From positions 977,918-1,041,917 of the forward strand of contig JAJEKV010000072.1 of NCBI GenBank assembly GCA_021234155.1: a DNA stretch of 64,000 bases, given 5' to 3'. The translations under genes and the position numbers were made by a program. This document shows, in pieces, positions 20,121 to 31,900 of the stretch. Source of the stretch: Isoetes taiwanensis. Taxonomy: Eukaryota > Streptophyta > Lycopodiopsida > Isoetales > Isoetaceae. The notes beneath the pieces are model-generated. The model was given only the letters and a program-made list of their open reading frames with translations, did no database searches and was not told the origin of the DNA. The first letter of the stretch is position 1; every line of letters starts with the position of its first letter.

Positions 20121-22318
20121 AAAGGGGGTTTAAGGGGGATTTTAATTTAAATGTGTTAAATGCAATGGTTTGTGTCAATAATGTTAATGGTAGTTGTGTG
20201 TTGACTGTTATATTAAAAAAAATTTGGGCCCTTCGGGCCCTAACTAAAGCAAACATAAATAAACTTTATGGGCCTAAATATTGCAAATTGTACTCATGGT
20301 TCTAGGTCTCTGCAAGATAAGTATTCAATATGGACCATTGAATCAATGGTAAAGGGTCCTGATGGACTTGAGAATGAAACAGTGTCAATGATTCTACTCT
20401 TTGTGCTGCATGTGCACATTTGCTACAGGTTATGGATGATGAAGAGTTTTACGAGCGACAGGTACGTTCTGTCTTTCAATGAATGATTTACAAGGGATTC
20501 AGGAATGTAAGAGACTGATGAACATAGCAAGCAACTACCCACCTGAGACACAATTATTAGGGCAATGAAAATAGAAGAAACAAAATGAATGTCCTATCTA
20601 GAGGTAATAGCGTCATAGATTATCTTATTAGGTTATCTCAGTTTATAGACCAAGTGGATATCTCTTAGTTATAAATCAAGCTTACCAAAGAGGACCGCGT
20701 TTACTATTAAACCCCTAAGAGTCCTGTCTGTTTGACAATTTTAATGATTTACTTAATAATGGTTAATTGCATGGTATTAGATAGCTAGGTACTCTACAAA
20801 GTAAAGCTCAAACTTTATATCTCGGTCAATCTTTGGATGCATTTTGCAAAGCAACTTTTCATCCTAAAGAACAAATGAACCCGGCTTTATGCCCGAATGG
20901 TTGATATCACAAATCATATCGAACTTTTGCATCAAATTAGGGGGACATGCTTTGAACCTTTTGTGTAGCTGAGCCGTAAATGTGTACTCGCTCAAGTATG
21001 ACCTAAGGGTTCAAAGCAACAAGAGATTAATCCTCTGCTCAAGGTGCCCATTCTCTTCTCCTTTTCATCCGTTGAAAAATAGGCGAGAAAGCGCTTAAAG
21101 GCGGAGGAAAAGCAAAAGGAAGTGAATTCAATGAATTTGAGCATCCGGATGCACCCGGAAGAATTAAGGATGTCTTTGTTCCACGAACCAAATCAACTCC
21201 AATAGCAGCCACACTTTGCAAGCCGGTCAACGCGTCTGAATTGCACGAGTTGAGGTAAATTCATTTGGAAAGCTTAAAGACGATTTGCAAATTACACGAG
21301 ATAATCACTCACTTGTATGTTTCAAAGAATGTCGACAAAAAGTATGTCTCAACCAAAAGCTTCACACCACTCGGTTCGTTGGCAAGATAACCATAAGCCT
21401 TCTCAAAGGCTTGCAATTTAGACGCTTGAAGGTGAAGCACAAGTGCGAGTTCATCAAATTGAATCCATTTTGCACCAAATTGCTTTCAGCTCACCTATGA
21501 CTTTCCTGCACATATAAGGCCAGCTTAAATAACCTGAACCAATAAGAACTACTATCTAGGATAACAGCTTTAAGATTACCCATAGACTGGCAGCAAGGAG
21601 TCAAGCAGAGAAAGAAGATCAATTCCTTTAGCCACACCCTTTGCTGGGTTTGCAAATAACAGATACGTGAATGGGCCAAGAATAACAGGAACAGTCTCAA
21701 TACCAAGCTAGCTGCTAGATAAACCTTGGCTAGGGAGTCATGTAGAAAAAATACTAAACTCACAGCAAGTCAATTCTCCCAGAAACAGGGCAAGAAACCT
21801 TCTGTCCTCTTGAAGAGTACTTAAACCAGCTAATGCTCCCTGCTTGCAAACAAACTGCGTTTGTATGTAGCCAAGTTCGGTTTTGCAAAGCTCAAGATTC
21901 AAGCCCGAAATCTATACACAAAGCTTTTCTTTGGCTTGAATCCACCCAAATGCAAATGCTATGGCGATCAAAAATGTTGCTGATGCCGGAATGGTAGAGA
22001 TACCTAAAATCGTTGCACTTGAACATCAACAGAGGTGCTAATAGACTCGCACGATGCCGCTTAGTGGATGAAGATTACCTAAAACACAACCCTAAAAAAA
22101 AAACCCTAAAACACAACCCTAAAAAAAACCCTAAAACTAATGGGAGGATATTCACCACAGATTTGGCCCCTTTTCTAAAATCAACGGCTTACAAAAGGGT
22201 GCACTCTAGAAATACTATTTAGTACACCTGGATGAATACGGCCACCAAATCATATGAAAACCTTAGAGAAAACAGTATAAAAACACAAAAAAAACCCCCT
22301 GTTATAATGCTACATATT
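20121..22318. other. Insertion G remainder, AT-rich, no recognisable gene
   Basis: This 2.2-kb stretch separates the two halves of the extra ORF of element B. Only short frames occur. It includes a CCCTAAA-rich run at 22086-22135 (plant telomere-like units). About 17 bp of ORF sequence appear lost at the insertion point, and no LTR, inverted end or target duplication can be defined. Confidence 0.45.
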
Positions 22319-22808
22319 AGAACGGCTTATTGACATGGGTGTTCTTGATAGAATACCCAAGCAATTTGCGCCACAAAAACTTTACAAAAGTGTCATGGGA
22401 CTTTGCAATATTGGTGAGGCGATGCATGTTCGCTTGATAAGAAGGAGCGCCGAACGGAGTGACATCTATGTCCTGTAAGGTAGCCCAAGATAAAGAAGGT
22501 ATTTGCAAAGGAATACGGAATACCTCAGAAATCAGGGGCTGAGTAAGCAAAATGGTGGTGCCATCGACCACAGTAGCATATCCTTCCGGGCTGTTGATGA
22601 TGTGAGTGATGAACTGCTTCAATTGCTCCGGATTTGGGGCCGGGAGGTCCATTTGCGAGAATTCGTAAAGCTTCTGGCGTTCCGCGACTTCCCGACTTGG
22701 GCCAACGAGGGCGTCACGAAAGGTGGGTGTCGAGAAAGGCACAGACTCGAAAAGAGTTGGATCCCTTGGAGTAGAAGCTTGAAGGGTAGGAAATTTGGGT
22801 GCAGTCAT

Positions 22809-23272
22809 GGCGAAGAGCGTCGGAAAGGAACAGGAAGAACTGTGTTGCGAAGGCGGAGAGCGGAGAGCGGAAGACGAAAACGCAGATAGGCGAAAAGGTT
22901 TTAGGGCGCACAAGTGTTGGCGAAGGGCATGATGAGAATGAACTGGCAACCGTTGATGATGCCAGGTGGCGACAGATGCGAAGGAGACAATTGAGAGGCA
23001 AAATTTTGGCTAAAACCCCAAACGGTAAAGGGAGAAACAGTGAACGGTGGTGTGAGACGTAAGGGAATGATCGGATGTGACAGCTGGCGAAAGGACACCC
23101 ATTAATGTTCGACGGGCGTGAAAAGAAGGAATACCATTTAATGCTGGCAACTCGAAGTGGGATATCATTAAAACGAAGGTGTCAAAAGGTACCATGGCTA
23201 GATATGCGGCGGGAGAAAAGATTCCCCATTTAGAAACAGCCTTGCATTGCAACCACGTTGGCGAAATTTCTT
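22809..23272. other. Conserved spacer between divergent genes of element B
   Basis: Counterpart of 13209-13638, between the extra sense ORF (minus) and the small gene (plus). Shared blocks are listed at the A copy. Confidence 0.45.
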
Positions 23273-23315
23273 ATTGGTCCACGTCGAGAGGGAGGTCCTC
23301 GGTTGGCTATATAAG
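23273..23315 (+). promoter_or_regulatory. Promoter of the reverse-strand gene, copy 2
   Basis: ATTGG at 23273-23277 and CTATATAAG at 23307-23315, 42 bp before the ATG. Start of transcription would be about 23340-23345, leaving a short leader. Confidence 0.65.
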
Positions 23316-23356
23316 ACAAACAGTGGGTGAAGCTGAGACACCCGATGGTGCTCAGT

Positions 23357-23611
23357 ATGTCTGCTGCTGGACTTCACGACAAGTGCAACATGCCGTCGAA
23401 CTGCCTTGAGTGGATAACATGCAAGATGGACTGCTTGGACCTGTGGAGGTGCCACAACCGTGGCATTCCCATGGATGGGTGGTGTGCAGGGATGGCTGAG
23501 CATCCCGATCCCCACACCAACGGGATGGAGGTGGTGATTCACCTGCGCTGGGATCCGGAGCAGAACTGGTACCATATCCTTCGCATCACCTCGGCTCCCA
23601 ACCCGGAGTAG
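23357..23611 (+). CDS. Reverse-strand 84-residue Cys-rich protein, copy 2
   Basis: Intact 84-codon frame opposite to element B, ending TAG at 23609-23611. All six cysteines and the WDPEQN and RITSAPNPE segments of copy 1 are kept. The ATG chosen is the one shared with copy 1; a second lies four codons upstream at 23345. Replacements are mostly mild (K/R, V/I, T/S). Four of the six cysteine codons differ between copies only as TGT versus TGC, as expected if the residue is selected. Function unknown; metal binding is possible. Confidence 0.7.
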   Translation: MSAAGLHDKCNMPSNCLEWITCKMDCLDLWRCHNRGIPMDGWCAGMAEHPDPHTNGMEVVIHLRWDPEQNWYHILRITSAPNPE

Positions 23612-23749
23612 AGGATGTTAAAATTTAGGATTTTGGATATAGGGCGCTCAGCCCGTTTTTGTAAATAGGGCTCTGCCCATAGCGGAAATAGATGGGCGCT
23701 GCTCACATTTTGTAAAAATTTCACCTTGATAATATAAATATGCCGCTTT

Positions 23750-26410
23750 TTAGTCACTATCTGTTGTGTCTGTGTCTGGAACTGCATCTGGTGGATGATT
23801 GTCACTTTCGGTTGTATGAAATTGTTTGAGGCAAAAGCCATTAACCAATGTAGGTAATGGAGTGCCATCTAGTTCGGCCAGCTTGAAAACACTGGGTTGC
23901 ACAACTTGAATGATTTGATACGGACCAAGCCATCTGAACTTTAACTTGCCCGGAAAATTTTTGTAACGAGAATCATAAAGAAGAACCAAATCACCTTCTT
24001 TGAATGTTTTTGTCTTAAGACGTTTGTCATGCAAAGATTTTTGCAACTGTTGTCCATGAAGAACAGGAATGTAAGCATCGCGCCTAAGTTCATCCAACTG
24101 TTCCAATTGATAAACCCTTTCCTTGAGTGCAGCAGGTGGATTATGGGCTGTAGCAAGTTGAAAACGGAGAGTTGGAAGAATATATTCAAAAGGCATGAGA
24201 GCTTCTTGACCATAAACCAGTTTGAAAGGAGTGTGACCAGTAGCTATTTTGAAACTAGTGTTGTAAGCCCAAAGAACAGTAGGCAACTTGTCCTGCCAAT
24301 CGGTTCGCGAAGCGTCACAAATTTTCTTGAGAACTGTGATGAGTGTTTTGTTGGTACTTTCAGCCAAGCCATTGCCTTGAGGATAGTAAGGGGTACTCTT
24401 CCAGTATTGGATGTGAAGATAATCCGTCAGCTCCTTGATGGTATGATTGACAAAGTGCATACCACGATCACTAACAAGTTCCGTGGGACAACCAAAATGC
24501 GTGATGATGTGCGTGTAGAGAACCTTGGCTGTGCTGGCAGCAGTGTTGTCTGGAAGTGCACAAGCTTCCGCCCATTTGGTAGCATAATCCGCGATGACCA
24601 GAATATAGCGGGCACGGGTGTGCCGCGCCGGTGGGTCCATGGGCCCCACAAAATCCATTCCCCATTTGCTGAAGGGATGTGGCGTAGCGACCGGCGTCAA
24701 TGGAAGAGCGTCACGGGCCGTGGGCTTTCCCACACGCTGACAGACGTCACACGTGCGAGCATAAGCGTGGGCATCTTTGAAAAGCGTGGGCCAGAAGTAT
24801 CCTGCCAAAAGAATTTTGCGTGCCGTGGCGTCACCACTAAAATGACCACCACCAAGCCCATCGTGGGCTTGTCGAACAATATCGGGCACCTCATGAGGGA
24901 GGACACAACGACGGAGGATCATGTCTTTGCCTTGTTTGTACAAATGGCCTGCAACCATGGTATAGTCATGGACCTCTCTGAGAAACTGACGGTGGCGGGA
25001 GCAAAGCTTGTCTGGAGAGAGCGTCGGATCGGCGGGAGGAAGGGCACCAGTAAGAAGATATTGCTGAAAGTTGTGAAACCAATGGGACGTGGCCGTGACC
25101 AGGAACAATTGAGCATCTGGAAAGGCATCAGAAACACCCGTGGATGGATCATCCGTGTGGATGCGTGAAAGATAATCAGGCACCACATGAGACTTGCCTG
25201 CCTTATGAATAATTTCGAAGGGAGCGAATTCTTGCAGAAGAAGGACCCAACGAGCAATTCTGCCCGTGGGCGTGGCTTTGTTGATCAAATAAAGAAGAGC
25301 TTGATGATCAACAAAGAACTTGATCTGGCTTCCCAACAAATTATGTCGGAAACGTTGGACACAGAAAACTAAGCCCAAAGCTCCCCGTTCCGTGGCAGAG
25401 TAGTTGCGCTCAGCAGGATTGAGTTTCCGGCTGGCATAGCGGATTGGTTTATCCTTGGTTTCATCATAGGCTTGAGAGAGAACAGCACCAATTGCAAAAG
25501 CAGAGACGTCAACATGAACGTGGAAGGGCTTGTCCCATTGAGGAGGAACAAGTACCGGGGCCTGAGTAAGCAACAGCTTCAACTTCTGAAAAGCAGCTTC
25601 CGCTTGGGGATTCCAAGCCCAAGTGGATTCATCACCCGTGAGTTTATGAATGGGGTCAGCGATAGCTGCAAGTCCAGGAATGAAGGTGGAATAATAATTA
25701 ACCTTACCCAGGAAAGAACGTGTCTCTTTGATATTAGATGGTGCTTGAGCCTTCAGTACACAACTGATCTTAGCGGGATCCGTGGTGATGCCTTCTTTAC
25801 TGACCACATGACCCAACAGAACGCCTGAGGTGACGCAAAAAGTACACTTCTCAGGATTGAGACTGATGCCAGATTCATCACATTTTTGAAAGACAAGTTC
25901 CAATTTTTCCAAGTGATCATCCATGGAACTGTAGGCAGGAAAATCATCTTGGAAGATCTGAAGAAAAGGTTTATCCTTCATAAAGTCGTGAAAGACGGAG
26001 AGCATGATGCGTTGCAAGGTTGAAGGAGAGTTTGACAAACCAAAAGGGACCACCTTGTAGGCAAAAGTGCCCCACGCGGTGGTGAAGGTAGTTTTGAGTT
26101 GATCTTCTTGCTTGATAGAAATTTGATTGTACCCAGAAAAAACATCCATGAAAGAGTACATCGCATGACCAGCAACTTCTTCAAGAACCTGGTCAGTGAA
26201 GGGAAGCGGAAAGTGATCACCCTCCGTGGCTTGATTGAGTTTTCTGTAATCCACGCAAACGCGGATTTTACCATTGTGTTTGAGAGCAATGACGATGGGG
26301 CTCACCCATTCAGAATGTTTGACCTCATAAATCAGGCCAGCAGCCAAGAGTTTGTCAATTTCAGCCTTGACGCGGTCACGGTAATTTGGGTTGAGCCTGT
26401 ACTGTCGTTG
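23750..26410 (-). CDS. RT, RNase H and integrase of element B (frame intact)
   Basis: Uninterrupted frame from the UAG (26411-26413) to the stop at 23750, about 886 codons. RT has box A MDVFSGYNQI and an FQDD active site (about 25940-25951) in place of YxDD. RNase H has HVDVSAFAIGAVLSQ. Integrase has the H-H-C-C zinc site (H-D-G-L-G-G-G-H then CDVCQ) and catalytic D, D and E in GMDFVGP, SDRGMHF and GLAEST. A C-terminal module ends in PDTDTTDSD. There is no chromodomain. It is preceded in frame by the protease linker, interrupted by insertion F (2421 bp with its duplication, a multiple of three). Expression would need readthrough of the UAG or internal initiation. Confidence 0.88.
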   Translation of the reverse strand, partial: QRQYRLNPNYRDRVKAEIDKLLAAGLIYEVKHSEWVSPIVIALKHNGKIRVCVDYRKLNQATEGDHFPLPFTDQVLEEVAGHAMYSFMDVFSGYNQISIKQEDQLKTTFTTAWGTFAYKVVPFGLSNSPSTLQRIMLSVFHDFMKDKPFLQIFQDDFPAYSSMDDHLEKLELVFQKCDESGISLNPEKCTFCVTSGVLLGHVVSKEGITTDPAKISCVLKAQAPSNIKETRSFLGKVNYYSTFIPGLAAIADPIHKLTGDESTWAWNPQAEAAFQKLKLLLTQAPVLVPPQWDKPFHVHVDVSAFAIGAVLSQAYDETKDKPIRYASRKLNPAERNYSATERGALGLVFCVQRFRHNLLGSQIKFFVDHQALLYLINKATPTGRIARWVLLLQEFAPFEIIHKAGKSHVVPDYLSRIHTDDPSTGVSDAFPDAQLFLVTATSHWFHNFQQYLLTGALPPADPTLSPDKLCSRHRQFLREVHDYTMVAGHLYKQGKDMILRRCVLPHEVPDIVRQAHDGLGGGHFSGDATARKILLAGYFWPTLFKDAHAYARTCDVCQRVGKPTARDALPLTPVATPHPFSKWGMDFVGPMDPPARHTRARYILVIADYATKWAEACALPDNTAASTAKVLYTHIITHFGCPTELVSDRGMHFVNHTIKELTDYLHIQYWKSTPYYPQGNGLAESTNKTLITVLKKICDASRTDWQDKLPTVLWAYNTSFKIATGHTPFKLVYGQEALMPFEYILPTLRFQLATAHNPPAALKERVYQLEQLDELRRDAYIPVLHGQQLQKSLHDKRLKTKTFKEGDLVLLYDSRYKNFPGKLKFRWLGPYQIIQVVQPSVFKLAELDGTPLPTLVNGFCLKQFHTTESDNHPPDAVPDTDTTDSD

Positions 26411-26413
26411 CTA
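26411..26413 (-). promoter_or_regulatory. Conserved in-frame UAG in element B
   Basis: Context ATC TAG CAA CGA CAG TAC. It is the only stop in the RT-integrase frame and lies at the same codon as 10073-10075 in element A. Confidence 0.55.
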
Positions 26414-26494
26414 GATTGGGCGTGCATCAGATTTGGTAGGAATGGTGAGTTCCCCCAATTCTCTTTTGATACCTCGAAGGTCTTTGTAGCTCCA

Positions 26495-28910
26495 TGTTGG
26501 AGATTATCCTGGGTGGTCTCCAACTGGGGCCTTACAAGTGTGTTTTGATGGTCAGGACCTCCAGATCACTTGAGGTGATCAATCTGCACTGCAAAAGAAA
26601 CTCTGAATTTGCAAGGAAATCTCAAATCAGCTAGAGTCCCTAAAGCAAAAAAAACTAGCAGCACTCAGACATTCACCACACCATGCATCTACTTCAAAAG
26701 CACTTAAAATCTTTACCGAGTGTGCTAGCCAACTCCGAGAAAACTGTGAAAGGTCTACGGTATAAATGCTCACGCATTTCTCACAAATCAAATTCTGACC
26801 AATCAATTTTTGGTCAATGGCACGGACGGTGAGCTCGATTCCGCCAAATGCTAGACTATGATCTTTTGTGGCGAAAACCAATTCCCACACCTAGGTATGC
26901 TCCCCTCAGGTCACGTGCATATGCTCATTTAGTCCAAACAGAGCTTAGATTCTTCTTTGTAACATGTCCGCCAGAGTCACAATGACAATGTCCATAACGG
27001 TTTTGCACTCACGATTGTCAATAATATTTTTTTTTTTCTTTTTCTACTCAAACACTCACTCTTGATGCTCCTAATTGTTCAAACACCAATAGTATTTTGC
27101 TAACTTCTTTTGTGCTTAATAACAATGCAAAGTAAAATGAGTTTAATCACAATCTCACACAATCTTTTCCCAAATTCGATTTTCATTAAGTCAAAACAAT
27201 AAATTCACAACACGAGGTATTCAAGAATGCCCGAATTTGATCACCCGAGAATCACTCAATCACAAAATAAATTTCAAGTTTCAAGAATTTCAAGGATATT
27301 TCATCACAAATGCCTCGATTTTGATTTCCCGGCGGGAGGATCTTATGCAAGCTCAGTAGGCGTCCACGACTCCACGTTCCTCGGTCTTCAAATCCGCTTT
27401 TAAGCCCTCGAAAAATTGATTGGAACAAAACCCCTTTAAAATCCCCTCGCCTTGGGTCGGATCTTGGCAAATTCGCAATCAATGCTACGGTTTTGGTTTA
27501 ATTGGGCTGTTCTTTCGATGGAATAGGACAAAACCGCCAACAAATGCAATGATCACCCCGTTTGTCCCAACGAAGGAGGTTTCTTGGCAAATTCAAATTT
27601 TAGGGTTCGACATGATATATCCCACGGTAGAGATCAAAAGGTGGGTCTAGGTATAAATAGAGATCCACATTCTATTTTCTTGATTACGTGGTCTCCTCCC
27701 ACGCCAAGCTTCGGCTTCGTGTTTTAGACTTGGCATGCCGCGGGGACGCCACTTGGCGAGGATAAGAGGGTAGATAGATGGGGGTAGAATAGGAAAATTT
27801 TTTGCATTTTTGGCATGGGGCACGGTTCCCAAGAAATGAAATTTGAAGGTCCATATAGGGTCTTTTTTTGAGATTTTTTGTGCCAGGTGGCATACTTTCA
27901 ATGGAGCTTCAAGATGGCAAGGACAAATTTTGGAAAAATAATATTTTGAAAAATGATGAATGACTGGGCAAGGTCAATGTGATATGTGTTGGTCAAACAA
28001 GGTATTTTGCCCAAATGGATGATGAGGTGGCAATAGGTGAAAATGTAGTGGAAGGATAGAAAATAGGTCAACTAGGGTAAACAAGGCTAGTAGGTTCACT
28101 TCCCAAGGTAATTTGATCATTTGGTTGACCAATTTTTTTTGAGTTTGGTTAAAACTCGCCTAGTCATCTTTTGATGATGTGGAGTGATGTGATGATGTGG
28201 AAATTTGGTGCTTAGGTGGCAACATGATGAATGAGACATGAAGGTAGCAAATGATGAGTGGACCAGAGTAGCTTTGGAGGTGATGACATGTACATCTAGT
28301 CATCATGCCATGTCACTTGGAGATAGTGACTAGGCATCTTTGTGTTTTTTTTGTATTTTTTGTGCTTAGCACATATGTTTTGCTTTAGCTACTTGGTATG
28401 AAGTGTGTGACAATGGAATAGTAAGGCATGAGATGAGCATGGTGATATAGAGTTCGATGCTAGGCAACTTTTAGATCTGACAACTTCCTTGGGAAATGTG
28501 CCCTAGGTCATGGTAGGTCAACTATGAAACAAATGGTTATACATAAAAAGCATGATGGTATAGGATGTGAAAAGGCAATGAGGGTGAAAAATAGGATAAG
28601 GATGATGGTATGATGGTGCAAAAGGCAAATAGAGAATCTTCACAATATGAGAAGGATAAATACCATATCATAGCTTGCCATCTTCACAGGGGTCTTCCAA
28701 ACCTCATAAGTGCCTTCAGAGCTAGAAAATGCATTCAATCCTTGGAGTTTGAGTTGTGAACTTGTGTCTTGACTTAAAGTCATCCTTTGGGTTCTTCATC
28801 AGCATCCTAGTCTTCAAGTCTTTTGGCCTCAGTACTCTTGGTCTTCAAGTTGTTTGCCTGTGATATTGCTCAGGATCCTTGTACATGTTGCCTGCTATAG
28901 CCAGGCAACA
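26495..28910 (+). mobile_element. Insertion F: probable solo LTR, 2.4 kb
   Basis: Starts TGTTGG, ends GGCAACA and is flanked by the perfect duplication CTCCA (26490-26494 and 28911-28915). Removing it restores A-W-S-Y-K-D-L of the B polyprotein. No internal LTR pair, primer site or coding frame is seen, so a solo LTR of a large element is the best reading. TATAAATAG at 27652-27660 suggests plus-strand transcription. A non-autonomous element with undetected ends remains possible. Confidence 0.7.
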
Positions 28911-28915
28911 CTCCA

Positions 28916-31900
28916 AGCAAAAATATGTTTGAATTTCTTGAACAGCGTCACAGTGCGTGCTTTATAGGGAGGCGGAAGTTTAGCAGCTAAGCGGACTGGT
29001 TGATTGTTACCAATGTCCACAATTTCCACTTCGGGAGTTTGAATATGAGGAACAACCTCCGTGTCCTGAACCTGATGAGCAGGAGGCTGAAGCATGACGG
29101 GAGGAGCAGCATTTTGCGTGGTGAAGAAAAGAGGCTGCTGAGCGTCATCAAGCAAGGGTTGCTTCATGACGGCATGAACATCGACTGTCTCTGAAGAAGA
29201 AAGTGGGTCAGAAAAATGATCAAGACATTGAATGCGATTGCAGGAAGCCAGGTAAGGGTCCAAAAGAGCCGCCACACAGTCCCCGATCGAAATCATGTCA
29301 CCCCAAGGATCAAGCATACTGTGGTAAGATGAGAGAGGGAGACGGCCGGAGGAGCTTGAACATGATAAATATTTTGTGCTTCTTAGTCGATTAATCCGAG
29401 ATGGAAGGTTCAAAGATTCTCGACAGAGATCAATTGGCGGTTCCTATCCATTGTGGCATTGAGATGGCCATCGGTGATAACAAGTTGGTCCGTGGCCCAG
29501 TAATGAATACTCTTAGCCTGGCGGAGAAAAGGTCGTCCAACCAGCATTTCATAATCACCAGGATCTTCGCTAGCTTTCCAAACACCAAATTCCAAGGGGA
29601 ATTTGAGATCACCAATGCTGATATGGAGAAGAGGAGTGACACCTTGAGGACGCGTGATATGGCCATTAGCCAACTTGATGTCATAAGGGGCACGGTATAA
29701 TTGTTTGATGCCCAATTGCTTTCGGAGCTTATCAGTAATAAGATTGACAGCACTACCACCATCAATTTGGACATGATTGACTTGCTGATTGCCCACCGTG
29801 GCGTGCACTGTGGGTGTGGAAGTCGCAACAGCTCCAACCAGAACCGTGGGAAGAGGTAATTGATCTTTGAGAGCCGGACAGAGTTTCAAAATGGTGGCCA
29901 GGCTCAAAGGAATCTTGATCTTGGCAAGTTCTTCCTGAAGTTCCAAAGGAACATGAGAAAAGGGGTCCGCAGGGTCGAGTGGAGCAGGAGTCTGTGGTAA
30001 AGAAGCTGAGACTTCTTTGAGAAGCTCTACCTCAGCAGCAATATTTGGATACGTGTGAGAGCGGGCACTAGTGGATGAAGACGGCTCAGCCTGACGCTGC
30101 TGAGCTCGAGTGATGGCGTGAACATTGGCCAATGTGCGACCTTCCGCAGCCTGCATGAGCTTCAGAATGCTTTGTCACACCTTAGGCATGACGTGAGACA
30201 TGAGTTTGTCAAGATCTGGTGCGAAGTGAACTTTTTTGTCATCGTCATGAGGGATGGTTTCCACAGCAAAAGCGGGTTGCGTGTCGTGAGGAATGATAGT
30301 CAAAGGGCGTGAAGCCCGAGTGTGACGCGCAACGAGACCAACCCAATTAGACTGCTGGACTGGAGGGTTGAGGGCCTGATAAATCTCCTCTTGAGCTTGT
30401 TGATCCATAGGATTGGAGGTAGAGGTAACTTGCTGAGGGCGCTGTTGTTGAGGTGGCCGTGGGGGCTTCCTCAAAACAGAACGGGGGCCTTGTTTACCGT
30501 TGGCCACCCACAGTTGATAAGCCATGAGGCGTACAGAAGCAGGCTGAGTGGAACCTGGGAGCTGGACTTGAACTTGAGGAAGTTGAGGACACGCCGTGGT
30601 GGTGTGACCCCATTCATGACAATGATAACATTGAGCCTTTGAAGGATCAAAGGGAGGACGATTGCCTTGTCCCCGTGGCTGCTGCTGCGTTTGTGGATAT
30701 TGCTGAGGTTGTGGAGTTTGATATTGCTGAGGCAGATATGACGGTTGTTGTTGAGGCGTGGTCTGGACTTGAAAGACCATTTTATTGCGAAAAGGTGTAG
30801 GATGAGAACGAGTGCATTCTTCCGTGGCGTGATTGCACATATTGCATCGTTTACAATGAGGAGGTCCATTGGAGGAGTTGCATTCATTTGCCAGATGACC
30901 TTGATATTTACAAATAGTACACTAGATGTGAGCGCGTTGTGGATTTGCTTGCTGAGGCTGAACAGAGTTCTGGGGAACCATGACGGGTGGCATGAAAGGG
31001 AGTTCCTGGAGAGCAATACCCCGAGAAGAAACATTGACCGAGTGATTGACCAATTCAATGGCCTGCTCCAAAGACTTGGGACGCATGTATTCTGTCATGA
31101 GTCGAATGGCAGGAGGAAGGCTCTGCAGAAACCAGACGAGGATCTGGCTTTGCGTGGGGTACTCCTGGAGTTTACTGACGAGAATGTGAAGACGGTCCGC
31201 AAAATCCCTGGCGGACTCCGTGGGCTCTTGTTGAAGGTCATTGAGTTGCTTGAGAAGTAACTGATCATCGTCCGTGGTGCCATAATGAGATAGAAAGGCC
31301 GTTTTCATTTCTGGCCAACTCTGTTTCCAGTGACTTTTGTTGGCCATTAACCACTGATGAGAGGCGCCTCGTAGCGTGGTCGAAAAGATATGAAATTTGA
31401 GTTGTGGGTGCGCGTGACCGTTCAGAAGGGCCAAGGCTTCAAATTCCTCCATGTGGGCTTGAGCACTCTGATCCAGAGGTTTGCCTTTAATGTTACCAAA
31501 GGTTGGATAAGTAAGCTTCAAATTATGATGGGGAGATGAAGGTGGAACAGGCGCATAGACAGGTGGATTTGGTGGAGGATATGCAGAAGCATAGAGAGGT
31601 GGAACAGTCTGAGATGGAGAGCAAGGAGGTGGAACTAAAAAAACATGTGGTCCAGCGAAAGCAGCATCTGGTGGAGAAGGGCCTTGGGAACCTTCCTCAT
31701 GAGGCTTGAGATCAGTGGTTTGGTAAACAGGAAGAGCATGCTGAAAAGATGGAGAAGATTGAAAGTCGTGAACGTGGGTAGGGCCAAAAGACACTTGATG
31801 GTAGCCCATCCCACCAAGAGGTGAAGAAGGTTGTGACGGAAGAGAGGTGTGACCTGAAGGGATATTGATATAGGTGCTATTAGGAGTCTGGAAATAGTGA

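Larger units (their letters stand above)
17471..22808 (-). pseudogene. Extra sense ORF (ORF3) of element B, split by insertion G
   Basis: Same protein as 13639-16186. It starts at the ATG 22808-22806 (MTAPKFPTLQ). The N-terminal domain runs to NKPF at 22319, where insertion G intervenes, and resumes at about 19840 (THHIDWPQLLF). A Ser/Thr/Pro linker with a frameshift near 19690 follows, then the coiled coil (19423 to about 18750) and C-terminal domain (to 17471). A TAG at 18506-18508 replaces a CAG still present in A. B shows the C-terminal residues A has lost (from ANERGWQRP on). The main frame stops at 17471. A shifted frame is open from 17646 into the LTR, ending at 17317 in TKRRRSDK. Function unknown. 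Confidence 0.75.

Noticed and set aside
20581-20960. Possible copia gag remnant in insertion G
   Set aside because: Scattered residues looked suggestive, but no motif of the family survives in any frame.
22086-22135. Telomere or interstitial telomeric array
   Set aside because: Only four or five irregular CCCTAAA units with A-runs. Too short and impure.
23198-23575. Sense-strand frame overlapping the small antisense gene
   Set aside because: Open in both A and B, but its residues change far more than those of the antisense frame. The differences fall on its first codon positions.
24029-25168. 379-codon plus-strand ORF opposite integrase of element B
   Set aside because: Shadow of the intact minus-strand pol. 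It lacks any motif, and the equivalent strand in element A is broken.
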